Source: Nocardiopsis sp. JB363 (GTDB lineage Bacteria > Actinomycetota > Actinomycetes > Streptosporangiales > Streptosporangiaceae). Taken from it: a stretch of DNA of 64,000 bases. The notes below the pieces were generated by a model. It was not told the origin of the DNA, did no database searches, and was given only the letters and a program-made list of their open reading frames with translations. Position numbers and translations under genes: made by a program. The stretch spans positions 62,001 through 126,000 of the forward strand of contig NZ_FRFF01000136.1 of NCBI RefSeq assembly GCF_900143625.1, read 5' to 3'. Positions within the stretch are counted from its first letter, which is position 1; each line of letters opens with the position of its first letter. Below are positions 34,733 through 43,463 of this stretch, piece by piece.

Positions 34733-36396
34733 TGCCGGAGTACATCTACACCATGCAAAACGTGCGCAAGGCGCACGGCGACAAGGTCGTCCTGGACAAC
34801 GTTTCGGGTTCGTTCCTGCCCGGAGCCAAGATCGGCGTCGTAGGCCCCAATGGCGCGGGTAAGTCGACGCTGCTGAAGATCATGGCCGGCATCGAGCAGC
34901 CGTCCAACGGCGAGGCGCGACTCATGCCCGGCTTCACCGTGGGCCTGCTCTCCCAAGAGCCGCGCCTGGACGAGTCCAAGAACGTCCTGGAGAACGTCGA
35001 GGACGGCGTCGCCGAGACCAAGGCGCTGCTGAACCGCTTCAACGAGATCGCCGAGAAGATGGCGACGGACTATTCCGACGATCTTCTCGAGGAGATGGGC
35101 AAGCTCCAGGAGCAGCTCGACCACCGCAACGCCTGGGACCTGGACAGCCAGCTCGAACAGGCGATGGACGCGCTGCGCTGCCCGCCCGGGGACGCCGACG
35201 TCACCCAGCTCTCCGGTGGTGAGAAGCGCCGGGTCGCGCTGTGCAAGCTCCTGCTGGAAGCACCCGACCTGCTGCTTCTCGATGAGCCCACCAACCACCT
35301 GGACGCCGAGAGCGTGAACTGGCTGGAGCAGCACCTGGCCAAGTACGCCGGTACCGTCATCGCGATCACTCACGACAGGTACTTCCTGGACCACGTGGCC
35401 ACCTGGATCCTGGAGCTGGACCGCGGCCAGTTCTACCCCTACGAGGGCAACTACAGCACCTACCTGGAGACCAAGCAGGCCCGCCTGAAGGTCGAGGGGC
35501 AAAAGGACGCCAAGAAGTCCCGGCGCCTGAAGGAGGAGCTGGAGTGGGTCCGCTCCAACGCCAAGGCCCGCCAGACCAAGAGCAAGTCCCGTCTGGCCCG
35601 CTACGAGGAGATGGCCGCCGAGGCCGACAAGACCCGCAAGCTGGACTTCGAGGAGATCCAGATCCCGCCGGGTCCGCGTCTGGGCAACACCGTGGTGGAG
35701 GTCAAGAACCTCACCAAGGGCTTCGACGACCGTGTCCTCATCGAGGACCTCAGCTTCTCGCTGCCGCCCAACGGCATCGTCGGCATCATCGGCCCCAACG
35801 GTGTCGGTAAGACCACCCTGTTCAAGATGCTCGTGGGCGAGGAGACCCCCGACGAGGGCAAGATCACCGTCGGTGACACCGTCGAGATCTCCTACGTCGA
35901 CCAGTACCGAGGCCGGATCAAGGACACCAAGAACGTCTGGGAGACCATCTCCGACGGCGAGACCTTCATCCAGGTCGGCAAGGTCGAGATCCCCAGCCGC
36001 GCCTACGTGGCCGCCTTCGGCTTCAAGGGCTCGGACCAGCAGAAGCCCTCCGGTGTGCTCTCCGGTGGTGAGCGCAACCGGGTCAACCTGGCGCTCACCC
36101 TGAAGCAGGGCGGCAACCTGCTGCTCCTGGACGAGCCCACCAACGACCTGGACGTGGAGACCCTCGGGTCGCTGGAGAACGCCATCCTGGACTTCCCGGG
36201 TTGCGCCGTGATCACCTCCCACGACCGCTGGTTCCTGGACCGCGTCGCCACCCACATCCTCGCTTGGGAGGGTGGCGCCAACTGGTACTGGTTCGAGGGA
36301 AACTTCGAGTCCTACGAGAAGAACAAGATCGAGCGTCTGGGCCCGGACGCCGCGCGTCCGCACGCGGTCACCCACCGCAAGCTGACCCGCGACTGA
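34732..36396 (+). CDS. ettA: ABC-F ATPase EttA (energy-dependent translational throttle)
   Basis: Cytoplasmic ribosome-binding ABC-F protein that gates the first elongation step by ATP/ADP state. Seen: two ABC cassettes without membrane segments (Walker A GPNGAGKST near 39 and GPNGVGKTT near 354; signatures LSGGEKRR and LSGGERNR; Walker B LLLLDEPTN twice) joined by the charged linker of this family (about 240-310, WVRSNAKARQTKSKSRLARYEEM) that contacts tRNA. 554 aa is the normal length and the start MPEYIYTM matches EttA orthologues. No antibiotic-resistance type ARD extension is seen. Confidence 0.96.
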   Translation: MPEYIYTMQNVRKAHGDKVVLDNVSGSFLPGAKIGVVGPNGAGKSTLLKIMAGIEQPSNGEARLMPGFTVGLLSQEPRLDESKNVLENVEDGVAETKALLNRFNEIAEKMATDYSDDLLEEMGKLQEQLDHRNAWDLDSQLEQAMDALRCPPGDADVTQLSGGEKRRVALCKLLLEAPDLLLLDEPTNHLDAESVNWLEQHLAKYAGTVIAITHDRYFLDHVATWILELDRGQFYPYEGNYSTYLETKQARLKVEGQKDAKKSRRLKEELEWVRSNAKARQTKSKSRLARYEEMAAEADKTRKLDFEEIQIPPGPRLGNTVVEVKNLTKGFDDRVLIEDLSFSLPPNGIVGIIGPNGVGKTTLFKMLVGEETPDEGKITVGDTVEISYVDQYRGRIKDTKNVWETISDGETFIQVGKVEIPSRAYVAAFGFKGSDQQKPSGVLSGGERNRVNLALTLKQGGNLLLLDEPTNDLDVETLGSLENAILDFPGCAVITSHDRWFLDRVATHILAWEGGANWYWFEGNFESYEKNKIERLGPDAARPHAVTHRKLTRD

Positions 36397-36415
36397 TCGC
36401 GGTAGTCGACGCCGA

Positions 36416-36455
36416 AAGGCCCCGCCACCCGGATTCGTCCGGAAGGCGGGGCCTT
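36416..36455 (+). terminator. 11-bp hairpin behind ettA
   Basis: AAGGCCCCGCC (36416-36426) pairs with GGCGGGGCCTT (36445-36455), and the loop itself holds a CCGG/CCGG stem. 20 nt after the stop. Confidence 0.8.
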
Positions 36456-36589
36456 CGCCGTTCCGGGGCACCGCCGCGACCCGGTGGGTCTCACGGCCTC
36501 ACCACGGGGAATTTCGACCCCGGTACACCGGTGACCTGTGCGGATGCTCCTCGGGCCCTCGGTCCCGGAGAGGGCCGGCGAACGTCGCA

Positions 36590-36603
36590 TACCCTGGTGC
36601 TGA
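36590..36603 (+). promoter_or_regulatory. -10 TACCCT seven nt before globin start (leaderless)
   Basis: TACCCT at 36590-36595 plus 7 nt leads straight to the ATG at 36603, and no ribosome binding site is present. Confidence 0.5.
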
Positions 36604-37154
36604 TGACTTCCGCGCGTGATGACCACCAGGGCGCGGGCGAAGAGCCCGTGCAGATGACGTTCTACGAGGCCGTGGGCGGCGAGGACACCTTCGTCCGCCT
36701 GGTTCGTCGTTTCTATGAGGAGGTGGCCGAGGACCCCGAGCTTCGGCCCATGTATCCGGAGGAGGACCTGGGTCCCGCCGAGGAACGCCTGCGGCTGTTC
36801 CTCATCCAGTACTGGGGTGGGCCCCGTACCTACAACGAGAGGCGTGGTCACCCCCGCCTGCGCATGCGCCACGTGCCGTTCCACATCGGCGCGGCCGAGC
36901 GTGACCTGTGGCTCAAGCACATGCGTGTGGCCATGGACTCCCTCGAACTGCACGAGGTGCTGGACCGCCAGATGTGGGAGTACATGGTCATGGCCGCGCA
37001 CAGCATGGTCAACGTCGCGGAGGAGGCCACGCCACCGCCGGTGGCTCGCCCCACCTCGACGACCATCGGCAGTGACGGTCAGGCCAGTAGGGAGACCCGT
37101 CGAGACGACGGTGGCGACGATGGCGAGGCCATCACCATCTCCCTGAAGCGGTGA
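36603..37154 (+). CDS. glbO: Group II truncated haemoglobin (GlbO/TrHb2 type)
   Basis: Haem-binding 2-on-2 globin. Seen: FYEAVGGEDTFVRLVRRFYEEV (with the B10 Tyr region), MYPEEDLGPAEERLRLFLIQYWGGP, proximal His in RMRHVPFHIG, and DLWLKHM with the G8 Trp, all typical of TrHb2. These proteins bind O2 and NO and are linked to respiration or stress protection. The core ends near residue 140; a disordered charged tail of about 40 residues (TTIGSDGQASRETRRDDGG) is an extra. Confidence 0.94.
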   Translation: MTSARDDHQGAGEEPVQMTFYEAVGGEDTFVRLVRRFYEEVAEDPELRPMYPEEDLGPAEERLRLFLIQYWGGPRTYNERRGHPRLRMRHVPFHIGAAERDLWLKHMRVAMDSLELHEVLDRQMWEYMVMAAHSMVNVAEEATPPPVARPTSTTIGSDGQASRETRRDDGGDDGEAITISLKR

Positions 37155-37161
37155 CGTCGGT

Positions 37162-37590
37162 TCAGGAGTATTCGGCGAGCAGGGCGCGCTCGGTGTCGTT
37201 CAGACGCCGAGCGCTCTGCGTCGGCACGTCGAAACCGACCAGAACGGTCTTCGCGCGCAGGTAGACCCTCTCCTCATCGAGGATCTCGTAGGCCAGGGTG
37301 CAGCTGGAGTGGCGCACCTCGGTGACCCACAGCTCGACGCGCACCGGTTCGTTGCGGGGCAGCAGTGGGGCGACGTAGTCGGCCTCCTGCCGGGCCACGA
37401 CCATGGCGCCGAACCCGTGGCCACCGTCCCTCCCGCCGTAATCGAGGAACGAGACGCGGGCGTCCTCCAGGTAGGTCAGCATCCGCACGTTGTTGACGTG
37501 TTGCTGCGGGTCCAGGTCGGCGTAGCGCACCTGCTGGTGGTGCACGTGCCGTTTGGACACGGCGGAGGCCTCGTCCTGGGTCTGGGTCAC
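37162..37590 (-). CDS. Acyl-CoA thioesterase, 4HBT hotdog fold
   Basis: Single hotdog domain: QVRYADLDPQQHVNNVRMLTYLEDARVSFL at residues about 14-43 carries the 4-hydroxybenzoyl-CoA thioesterase type active-site Asp (YADLD) and HVNN motif, then ELWVTEVRHSSCTLAYEIL. It hydrolyses an acyl-CoA thioester; chain preference is unknown. GTG 37590 is chosen since GGGAGAGGA lies 8 nt upstream; the open frame beyond it to 37677 is Arg/Pro-rich and non-homologous. Convergent with the globin gene, only 7 nt apart. Confidence 0.9.
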   Translation of the reverse strand: MTQTQDEASAVSKRHVHHQQVRYADLDPQQHVNNVRMLTYLEDARVSFLDYGGRDGGHGFGAMVVARQEADYVAPLLPRNEPVRVELWVTEVRHSSCTLAYEILDEERVYLRAKTVLVGFDVPTQSARRLNDTERALLAEYS

Positions 37591-37770
37591 GTCTGGGGTC
37601 CTCTCCCTGGGGTGTCGCCCCCGAAGACGGGGGTCGTGCGCGGGCCTGCCCGGCGCGGCGCGCACGGGGACAGCCATCCGCCCATTCTCCCAAAGGGGGA
37701 GTGGCGGGGGCCCGGGTGAGCTTGTGTCCTTGCTCTCCCCAGGCCCCGAGCGGTGCGATGACCAGGTCGA

Positions 37771-39864
37771 TCAGCTCACGTTCAGCCCCAGGTGGTGGGC
37801 GAGGAAGGCCAGCTGGTCGGCGCTGAGCGCCACGCTCCGGCTCACCGAACGGGAGCTGTGCCCGACCTCGGCCTCCGCGCGCAGCAGCACCGGGCGTTCC
37901 GCGATCGGAGCCGAGGTGGCGTGTTGCAGGGCCGCGCACAGCTTGCGCGCGTGCAACGGGTCCACCCGGGTGTCGTTGTCGAACACGGTGAACAGGATCG
38001 CCGGGTACGGGGTGCCCTCGCGCACGTTGTGGTACGGCGAGTAGCCCAGCAGCCAGCCCAACTGTTCGGCGTCGTCGGCGGTGCCGTACTCGACGTTCCA
38101 CAGCTGTCCCAGGCCGAACCGTTCGTAGCGCACCATGTCCAGCAGGGGCGCCGAGCACACGGCCGCGCGGAACAGCTCCGGTCGCTGGGTCACCATCGAG
38201 CCCACGAGCAGCCCGCCGTTGCTGCCGCCCATGACGGCCAGCCGGTCGCGGTCGGTGACCCCGGTGTCGATGAGGTGCTCGGCGGCCGAGGCGCAGTCGT
38301 CGAACACGTTCTGCTTGTTGGCGAGCATGCCGTCGCGGTGCCAGGCCTCGCCCTCCTCCAGACCACCGCGCAGGTTGGCGATCGCGTACACGCCGCCCGC
38401 GCGCACCCACGACAGGATCGTCGCGGAGTAGGCGGGGGTCAGCGAGATCTGGAAACCGCCGTAGCCGTACAGGATGGTCGGTCGCGGCCCGTCCGCCGCC
38501 TCGGGCGGGGACACCACCAGCATCCGCACCGTGGTGCCGTCCTTGGAGGTGAACGCGACCTGTTCGGTGCGCACCTCCGGCACGTCGATGTCACCGGGGG
38601 CGCGTTCCCACAGTTCCACCGTGCCGGTGCGGGCGTCGTAGTGGTACACCGACGAGGGGTGGGTGTTGTCGGTGTAGCCGAACCACACCTCGTGGCCGCC
38701 CTCGGGACGGGAGGTGAGACCGGCGAGGCTGCCCAGCCCCGGCATGGAGACGGAGCCCCGCAGGGTGCCGTCGCCCGGGTCGTGCCGGGTGATCTCGCTG
38801 ATCGCGTGCCGTCCCCAGGTGGCGAGGAGCTCGGGGGAGTCGAGCCCGGCCCCGTCCAGGAGGGCGTAACCGTCCAGGACCGCCTCGGGGTCCTCGGCGA
38901 CCAGCGTGGTCCAGTTCTCGTAGGCCGGAGCGGTGGGGTCGACGACGCACAGACGTCCGCGCGGGGCTTCGCGGTCGGTGAGCAGGTACAGACGGCCGTC
39001 CCGGCCCACGTGGGGGCTGAGGTCGGCGTCCACGCCCTCTTGGACGGCGACCAGGCGCGGATTCTCCAGCGGGCTCGCGTTCAGGTCGGCGACCCAGGCG
39101 TCGGTGGCGGACGAGGTGCCCCGTACCGAGGTCAGGGTCAGCCAACGCCCGTCCCGGCTGAGGGAGACACCGTAGTAGTCGGTCTTGTCCCGGCCCTCGC
39201 CGAAGATGATGGGGTCGTCCTCCGCCGGGGTGCCCAGACGGTGCAGGTAGACGCGGCGGTGGTAGGCCTCCTCGCCTTCGGGGACCTCCCTCTCGGGCAG
39301 CCGGCGCACGTAGTAGAACGCCGATCCGTCGGGCAACCATGCCACCGGGCTGTACCGGGTGCGGGGGATGGGGACGTCGACGAGTTCGCCGGTGTCCACC
39401 TTGATGATCCGCAGCAGCGACTCCTCGTCACCGCCCTCGGAGAGCTGGTAGGAGAGCAGCCGACCGTCCGGGGAGGGCCGCCAGGAGTCCAGGGTGGTCA
39501 AACCGGAGGGGTCCATGGCCCCGGGGTCGATGAGCGTACGTTCGGGGCCGTCGCCGTCGCGCACGTACAACACCGCGTGCTCCTGGTCGGGGCCGCGTCG
39601 TGCGCCGAAGCGGCGTTCGCCCCGCCACAGTGGTACACCGACGCCGCCCGCGCCCATGAGGGAACGCAGCCGTTCCGCGAACACCTCACGAGTGTCTTGT
39701 TCGACGCCGATCCGTTGGTACAGGGCGTCCTGCGCCGAGGCCCACTCCTTGGTCGGAGTGGAATCGGCGTCCTCCAACCACCGGTAGGGGTCGTGGACCG
39801 TGTGGCCGTGCAGGTTCTCTTCGATGTCCAGCCGTTTGGCCGGGGGATAGCGGAGTTCGCGCAT
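37771..39864 (-). CDS. Prolyl oligopeptidase family serine peptidase (S9A)
   Basis: Cytoplasmic-type peptidase cleaving short peptides after Pro. Seen: N-terminal HDPYRWLED motif of S9A enzymes, a beta-propeller region (about 70-400), and a C-terminal alpha/beta-hydrolase domain with nucleophile Ser548 in GGSNGGLL, Asp in FDNDTRVDPLHARKL and His in VGHSSRS. The catalytic triad is complete and 697 aa is the normal length. ATG 39864 begins MRELRYPPA, typical for the family. There is no signal peptide. Confidence 0.95.
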   Translation of the reverse strand: MRELRYPPAKRLDIEENLHGHTVHDPYRWLEDADSTPTKEWASAQDALYQRIGVEQDTREVFAERLRSLMGAGGVGVPLWRGERRFGARRGPDQEHAVLYVRDGDGPERTLIDPGAMDPSGLTTLDSWRPSPDGRLLSYQLSEGGDEESLLRIIKVDTGELVDVPIPRTRYSPVAWLPDGSAFYYVRRLPEREVPEGEEAYHRRVYLHRLGTPAEDDPIIFGEGRDKTDYYGVSLSRDGRWLTLTSVRGTSSATDAWVADLNASPLENPRLVAVQEGVDADLSPHVGRDGRLYLLTDREAPRGRLCVVDPTAPAYENWTTLVAEDPEAVLDGYALLDGAGLDSPELLATWGRHAISEITRHDPGDGTLRGSVSMPGLGSLAGLTSRPEGGHEVWFGYTDNTHPSSVYHYDARTGTVELWERAPGDIDVPEVRTEQVAFTSKDGTTVRMLVVSPPEAADGPRPTILYGYGGFQISLTPAYSATILSWVRAGGVYAIANLRGGLEEGEAWHRDGMLANKQNVFDDCASAAEHLIDTGVTDRDRLAVMGGSNGGLLVGSMVTQRPELFRAAVCSAPLLDMVRYERFGLGQLWNVEYGTADDAEQLGWLLGYSPYHNVREGTPYPAILFTVFDNDTRVDPLHARKLCAALQHATSAPIAERPVLLRAEAEVGHSSRSVSRSVALSADQLAFLAHHLGLNVS

Positions 39865-39877
39865 GCTTTGCACCCTA
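39864..39877 (-). promoter_or_regulatory. -10 TAGGGT seven nt before S9 peptidase start (leaderless)
   Basis: On the minus strand TAGGGT (39877-39872) is followed by 7 nt and then ATG at 39864; no ribosome binding site. Confidence 0.5.
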
Positions 39878-40072
39878 TCCACCCATATCTCACTCTGCGT
39901 GTTCGGCGCGGCGTCACCATGGAACTCGCCGTGTCGGCCGCACAATGGGTTCGAGAAAGCGACAACGGGCGTTTTCTGGGCAGCCCAACGTAAATTGGGG
40001 TGGCGCCGGAGTACTCCCACCAAGCAAACTGAATGCGGGACGCAACTCGGCGGGAACCACCGGGAGGTCCGT

Positions 40073-40195
40073 GTGGCAAGGCGTAAGAAGACACCGATCC
40101 TGGGATCGGTGCACAGGGAGGTCTCCTGGCTGGCCGAACGGCTGGCCGGGGAAGAGACACGGTCGTCGCTCGCGACGGCCGAGGTGACGCGATGA
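40073..40195 (+). CDS. Small basic 40-aa protein coupled to HNH nuclease
   Basis: A GTG at 40073 with GGGAGG 5-6 nt upstream opens a 40-codon frame beginning MARRKKTPILGSVHREVSW. The stop (40193-40195) overlaps the next ATG as ATGA. The peptide is basic at its start and then amphipathic-helical (EVSWLAERLAGEE). No family is recognised. The good ribosome binding site and the stop-start overlap argue that it is translated and coupled to the HNH gene. Confidence 0.6.
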   Translation: MARRKKTPILGSVHREVSWLAERLAGEETRSSLATAEVTR

Positions 40196-40743
40196 GCGGC
40201 CGGCACGGCAAGGAGGGCGGTACAGGCGCCGCCCGACGTCATGTGCTGCTGCTCAACGCCAGTTTTGAACCACTGACGACACTTCCACTGCGCAGGGCGA
40301 TTCTGCTCGTGCTCCGAGAGAAGGCGGATGTCGTGCACGGGGACGGAGCCGGAGCGCTGCTGCACTCGGCGACACGCGCTTACGAGGTGCCGTCCGTGAT
40401 CAGGCTGCGGCGTTACATCAGGGTTCCGTACAGCCGCAGGGTGCCGCTCACCCGTGTCGCCCTGATGCGGCGAGACCGGCACACCTGCGGTTACTGCGGG
40501 AAGAAGGCTGAGACGATCGACCACGTCATCCCGCGCAGCCGCGGCGGTCCACACGTGTGGGAGAACGTCGTGGCGGCCTGCAAGCCGTGCAACCACCGCA
40601 AGGCGGACAAGTTCCTGGACGAGATCAGCTGGGAACTGCACATCACCCCCAAGGTGCCCAAGGGCCCCCACTGGCGATTGATCAACGGTGACCTGCACGG
40701 TGATCCACAGTGGGAGCCGTACATGGCGCACCTGGCCGCCTGA
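40192..40743 (+). CDS. HNH endonuclease-family protein
   Basis: 183 aa. Residues 1-75 carry an N-terminal module (VLLLNASFEPLTTLPLRRAILLVLREKADVV) typical of a widespread actinobacterial HNH family. Then the nuclease: CGYCG, DHVIPRSRGGPHVWENVVAAC and CKPCNHRKADK, giving the two CxxC zinc pairs and the catalytic His of the HNH/beta-beta-alpha-metal fold. It is a chromosomal house gene in many actinomycetes with unclear substrate. The ATG overlaps the stop of the 40-aa gene. Confidence 0.92.
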   Translation: MSGRHGKEGGTGAARRHVLLLNASFEPLTTLPLRRAILLVLREKADVVHGDGAGALLHSATRAYEVPSVIRLRRYIRVPYSRRVPLTRVALMRRDRHTCGYCGKKAETIDHVIPRSRGGPHVWENVVAACKPCNHRKADKFLDEISWELHITPKVPKGPHWRLINGDLHGDPQWEPYMAHLAA

Positions 40744-40793
40744 AAGGGTTCGTGAGGGTCGGAGTACCGGGCGTCCCAACACCCGGCCCCTCA

Positions 40794-40836
40794 GGTGCCC
40801 CCGGGAATCGAATCCCCCTTCGAACCCGGGGGCACC
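40794..40836 (+). terminator. 12-bp perfect hairpin behind HNH gene
   Basis: GGTGCCCCCGGG (40794-40805) pairs with CCCGGGGGCACC (40825-40836), about 50 nt after the stop. Confidence 0.8.
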
Positions 40837-40890
40837 CGCTTTCCCGGAGAAGCGGAGCACCGGAACCCCCACGGACGGTGCGCGGAGTCC

Positions 40891-40903
40891 TATTCTGGGG
40901 GCA
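40891..40903 (+). promoter_or_regulatory. -10 TATTCT six nt before FmdB-type gene
   Basis: TATTCT at 40891-40896, then GGGGGC, then ATG at 40903. Either leaderless, or GGGGG acts as a very close ribosome binding site. Confidence 0.45.
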
Positions 40904-41109
40904 TGCCCAGATACGACTTCCGCTGCCGCGAGTGCGGCGACACCTTCGAACTGTCCCGGCCCATGGCCGAGTCCGACACCCCCGCCGCGTGCCCGGAAGG
41001 GCACGACGACACCGTGCGTCTTCTGTCCACCGTCGCCGTGGGAGGACGCGCCGCCGCCCCGGCCCCGTCCGGAGGGGGCGGTTGCTGCGGAGGCGGCTGC
41101 TGCGGCTGA
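40903..41109 (+). CDS. FmdB-type zinc-ribbon protein
   Basis: 68 aa. The N terminus MPRYDFRCRECGDTFE and a second Cys in AACPEGH form the FmdB putative regulatory zinc ribbon (CxxC plus CP). The C terminus is a Gly/Cys run, GGGGCCGGGCCG, seen in many family members. Role is not defined. A strong terminator stands about 90 nt downstream. Confidence 0.92.
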   Translation: MPRYDFRCRECGDTFELSRPMAESDTPAACPEGHDDTVRLLSTVAVGGRAAAPAPSGGGGCCGGGCCG

Positions 41110-41195
41110 CCTCCGGCCCTCCATCCGTCCGGACCGTTCACCCGCCCGCGGCACACGTCCGTTCGCCTCACCCGCGCCCGGGTTGTCCACAGCCG

Positions 41196-41226
41196 AAAGG
41201 GGCGGCCCTGGTGGGACCGCCCCTTT
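41196..41226. terminator. 10-bp hairpin between FmdB-type gene and ilvD
   Basis: AAAGGGGCGG (41196-41205) pairs with CCGCCCCTTT (41217-41226), ending in T on one strand and A on the other, so it can serve both converging genes. Confidence 0.8.
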
Positions 41227-41322
41227 CCATGATCGACTCGTTCTCGGGGGAGCTTCGCGTTCGCCCGGCTCAGTGCTGTCCTGAAAGTGGCGAAATGCCC
41301 GGAAGTCCCGAAAGGTCGATCT

Positions 41323-43185
41323 CTACTTCTCGATCTGGCTGACGTCGCGCGCCGCCCCGGTGGACGCCGACGTGGCCATCGCGGCGTAGGCGCGCAGCGC
41401 CGCCGTCACCGGACGCTGCCGGTCGCGCGGCTTGAACCGGCCCAGCTCCTTGAGCAGCCGCTCGCGTCGGGTGTCCAGTTCGTCCTGGGGGACCTCCAGC
41501 ACCAGACCCCGGCCAGGGATGTCGATGCTGATGGTGTCGCCGTCCTCCACCAGGGCGATGTCGCCGCCGGCCGCGGCCTCGGGTGAGGCGTGGCCGATGG
41601 ACAGGCCCGAGGTACCGCCGGAGAACCGCCCGTCGGTGATGAGGGCGCACGCCTTGCCCAGGCCACGCCCCTTGAGGAAGCTCGTCGGGTACAGCATCTC
41701 CTGCATGCCCGGACCGCCCCGAGGCCCCTCGTAGCGGATGACGACCACGTCGCCGGGCTCGATCTGCTTATTGAGGATGCCGTCGACGGCGTCCTCTTGG
41801 GACTCGAACACCTTGGCGGGTCCGGAGAAGGTCCACAGTTCCTCCTCCACGCCGGCGGTCTTGACGATCGCGCCGTCGGGGGAGAGGTTGCCGAACAGCA
41901 CGGCCAGGCCACCGTCCTTGGTGTAGGCGTGCTCCACCGAGCGGATGCAGCCCTTCTCCCGGTCGGTGTCCAGGGTCTCCCAGCGGGTGCTCTGCGAGTA
42001 GGCCTTGGTGGTGCGGCGGCCACCGGGGGCGGCGTGGAAGAGCTCCACGGCCACGTCGCTCGCGGTGTCGGTGGTGATGTCCCACTCGGAGATGAACTCA
42101 CCGATGGTCTTGCCGTGCACGGTCGGCAGCGAGGTGTCCAGCAGTCCGCCGCGGGCCAGCGAGCCCATGATGGCGGGGATGCCTCCCGCCCGGTGCACGT
42201 CCTCGATGTGGTACTTCTCGGTGTTCGGCGCGACCTTGCACAGACAGGGGACGCGTCGGGACACCTCGTCGATCTCGGGGAGCCCGAAGTCCACGCCCGC
42301 TTCGGTGGCGGTGGCCAGCAGGTGCAGGATCGTGTTGGTGGAGCCGCCCATGGCCACGTCCAGGGCCATGGCGTTACCGAAGGCGGCCGGGGTGGCGATG
42401 GACAGCGGCAGCACCGAGTCGTCGTCGTCCTCGTAGTAACGCTTCGCGGCCTCGACGACCAGGCGTCCGGCGTCCTCGTACAGGGCGCGGCGGGCGGTGT
42501 GCGTGGCCAGGACGGTGCCGTTGCCGGGCAGGGCCAGGCCCATCACCTCGGTGAGGCAGTTCATGGAGTTGGCGGTGAACATGCCCGAGCAGGAGCCGCA
42601 GGTCGGGCAGGCGTTCTCCTCCATCTCGTCCAGTTCTTCCTGGGAGACGCTCTCGTCCGCCGCGGCGATCATCGGGTTGATCAGGTCGAGCTTCTTGACG
42701 GTGACGGCGGTGCCGTCGACCACCGTGACCTTGCCGGCCTCCATGGGACCACCGGAGACGAACACGGTGGGAACGTTCAGGCGCATCGCCGCGAGCAGCA
42801 TGCCCGGGGTGATCTTGTCGCAGTTGGAGATACAGACGAGGGCGTCGGCGCAGTGCGCGTTGACCATGTACTCCAGCGAGTCCGCGATGAGTTCGCGGCT
42901 GGGCAGTGAGTACAGCATCCCGCCGTGACCCATGGCGATGCCGTCGTCGACGGCGATGGAGTTGAACTCGCGCGGCACGCCACCGGCCTCGCGGATGGCG
43001 TCGGCGACGACCTCGGCGACCTCACGCAGGTGAATGTGGCCGGGAACGAACTCGGTGAAGCTGTTGGCAACGGCCACGATGGGCTTACCGAAGTCCTCGC
43101 GCTCCACGCCGGTCGCGCGCATGAGAGCGCGCGCACCGGCCATGTTCCTGCCGTGGGTGACCGTACGTGAGCGTAGGGGCGGCAT
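41323..43185 (-). CDS. ilvD: Dihydroxy-acid dehydratase
   Basis: Fe-S dehydratase of the isoleucine/valine pathway, turning 2,3-dihydroxy acids into 2-oxo acids. Seen: LRSRTVTHGRNMAGARAL start, CISNCDKITPGML, CPTCGSCSGMFTANSMNC (cluster cysteines), GGSTNTILHLLA, GRFSGGTSGLSIGHASPEAAAGG near the C terminus. 620 aa is normal for the long IlvD type. ATG 43185 has GGGAG 7-8 nt upstream. Monocistronic, with no other branched-chain genes near it. Confidence 0.97.
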   Translation of the reverse strand: MPPLRSRTVTHGRNMAGARALMRATGVEREDFGKPIVAVANSFTEFVPGHIHLREVAEVVADAIREAGGVPREFNSIAVDDGIAMGHGGMLYSLPSRELIADSLEYMVNAHCADALVCISNCDKITPGMLLAAMRLNVPTVFVSGGPMEAGKVTVVDGTAVTVKKLDLINPMIAAADESVSQEELDEMEENACPTCGSCSGMFTANSMNCLTEVMGLALPGNGTVLATHTARRALYEDAGRLVVEAAKRYYEDDDDSVLPLSIATPAAFGNAMALDVAMGGSTNTILHLLATATEAGVDFGLPEIDEVSRRVPCLCKVAPNTEKYHIEDVHRAGGIPAIMGSLARGGLLDTSLPTVHGKTIGEFISEWDITTDTASDVAVELFHAAPGGRRTTKAYSQSTRWETLDTDREKGCIRSVEHAYTKDGGLAVLFGNLSPDGAIVKTAGVEEELWTFSGPAKVFESQEDAVDGILNKQIEPGDVVVIRYEGPRGGPGMQEMLYPTSFLKGRGLGKACALITDGRFSGGTSGLSIGHASPEAAAGGDIALVEDGDTISIDIPGRGLVLEVPQDELDTRRERLLKELGRFKPRDRQRPVTAALRAYAAMATSASTGAARDVSQIEK

Positions 43186-43403
43186 GGGTGGACTCCCATC
43201 GTTACGGGTGTTTCCCTGCGATGGTAGTCCCCATCGGAGGCCGCTTTGGTCTCGCCCCGAAAGACGGGTGTTCCGGATAGTGAGACATCGAGATGGATTC
43301 GCCCCGGTCAGGGCCCTGGTGTTCCGTCCGGGCACGCTCCTGTTCGTGCGCCGGACGGCTCTTCCTCGGCGATCCCGGGGCCCTGGGCCTCGGGCATACG
43401 GAA

Positions 43404-43440
43404 GGCCCGGAACCACGACGCTGTGGCGCTTTTCCGGGCC
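43404..43440 (-). terminator. Hairpin behind NERD gene
   Basis: GGCCCGGAA (43404-43412) pairs with TTCCGGGCC (43432-43440) with an inner CCAC/GTGG stem, 24 nt past the NERD-gene stop on the minus strand. Confidence 0.65.
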
Positions 43441-43463
43441 GATCGGCGGCGGGGGCGGGGTTT

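Noticed and set aside
33472..36471. 999-codon open frame antisense to DUF4192 and ettA
   Set aside because: Spans two well supported genes and a terminator; no recognisable domain.
37792..39993. 733-codon open frame antisense to the S9 peptidase
   Set aside because: Val/Gly/Arg-rich mirror frame; the peptidase has a full catalytic triad.
40794..40836. tRNA-like TTCGAACCC and GAATCGAATCCC strings
   Set aside because: They are arm and loop of a 12-bp terminator hairpin; no cloverleaf forms.
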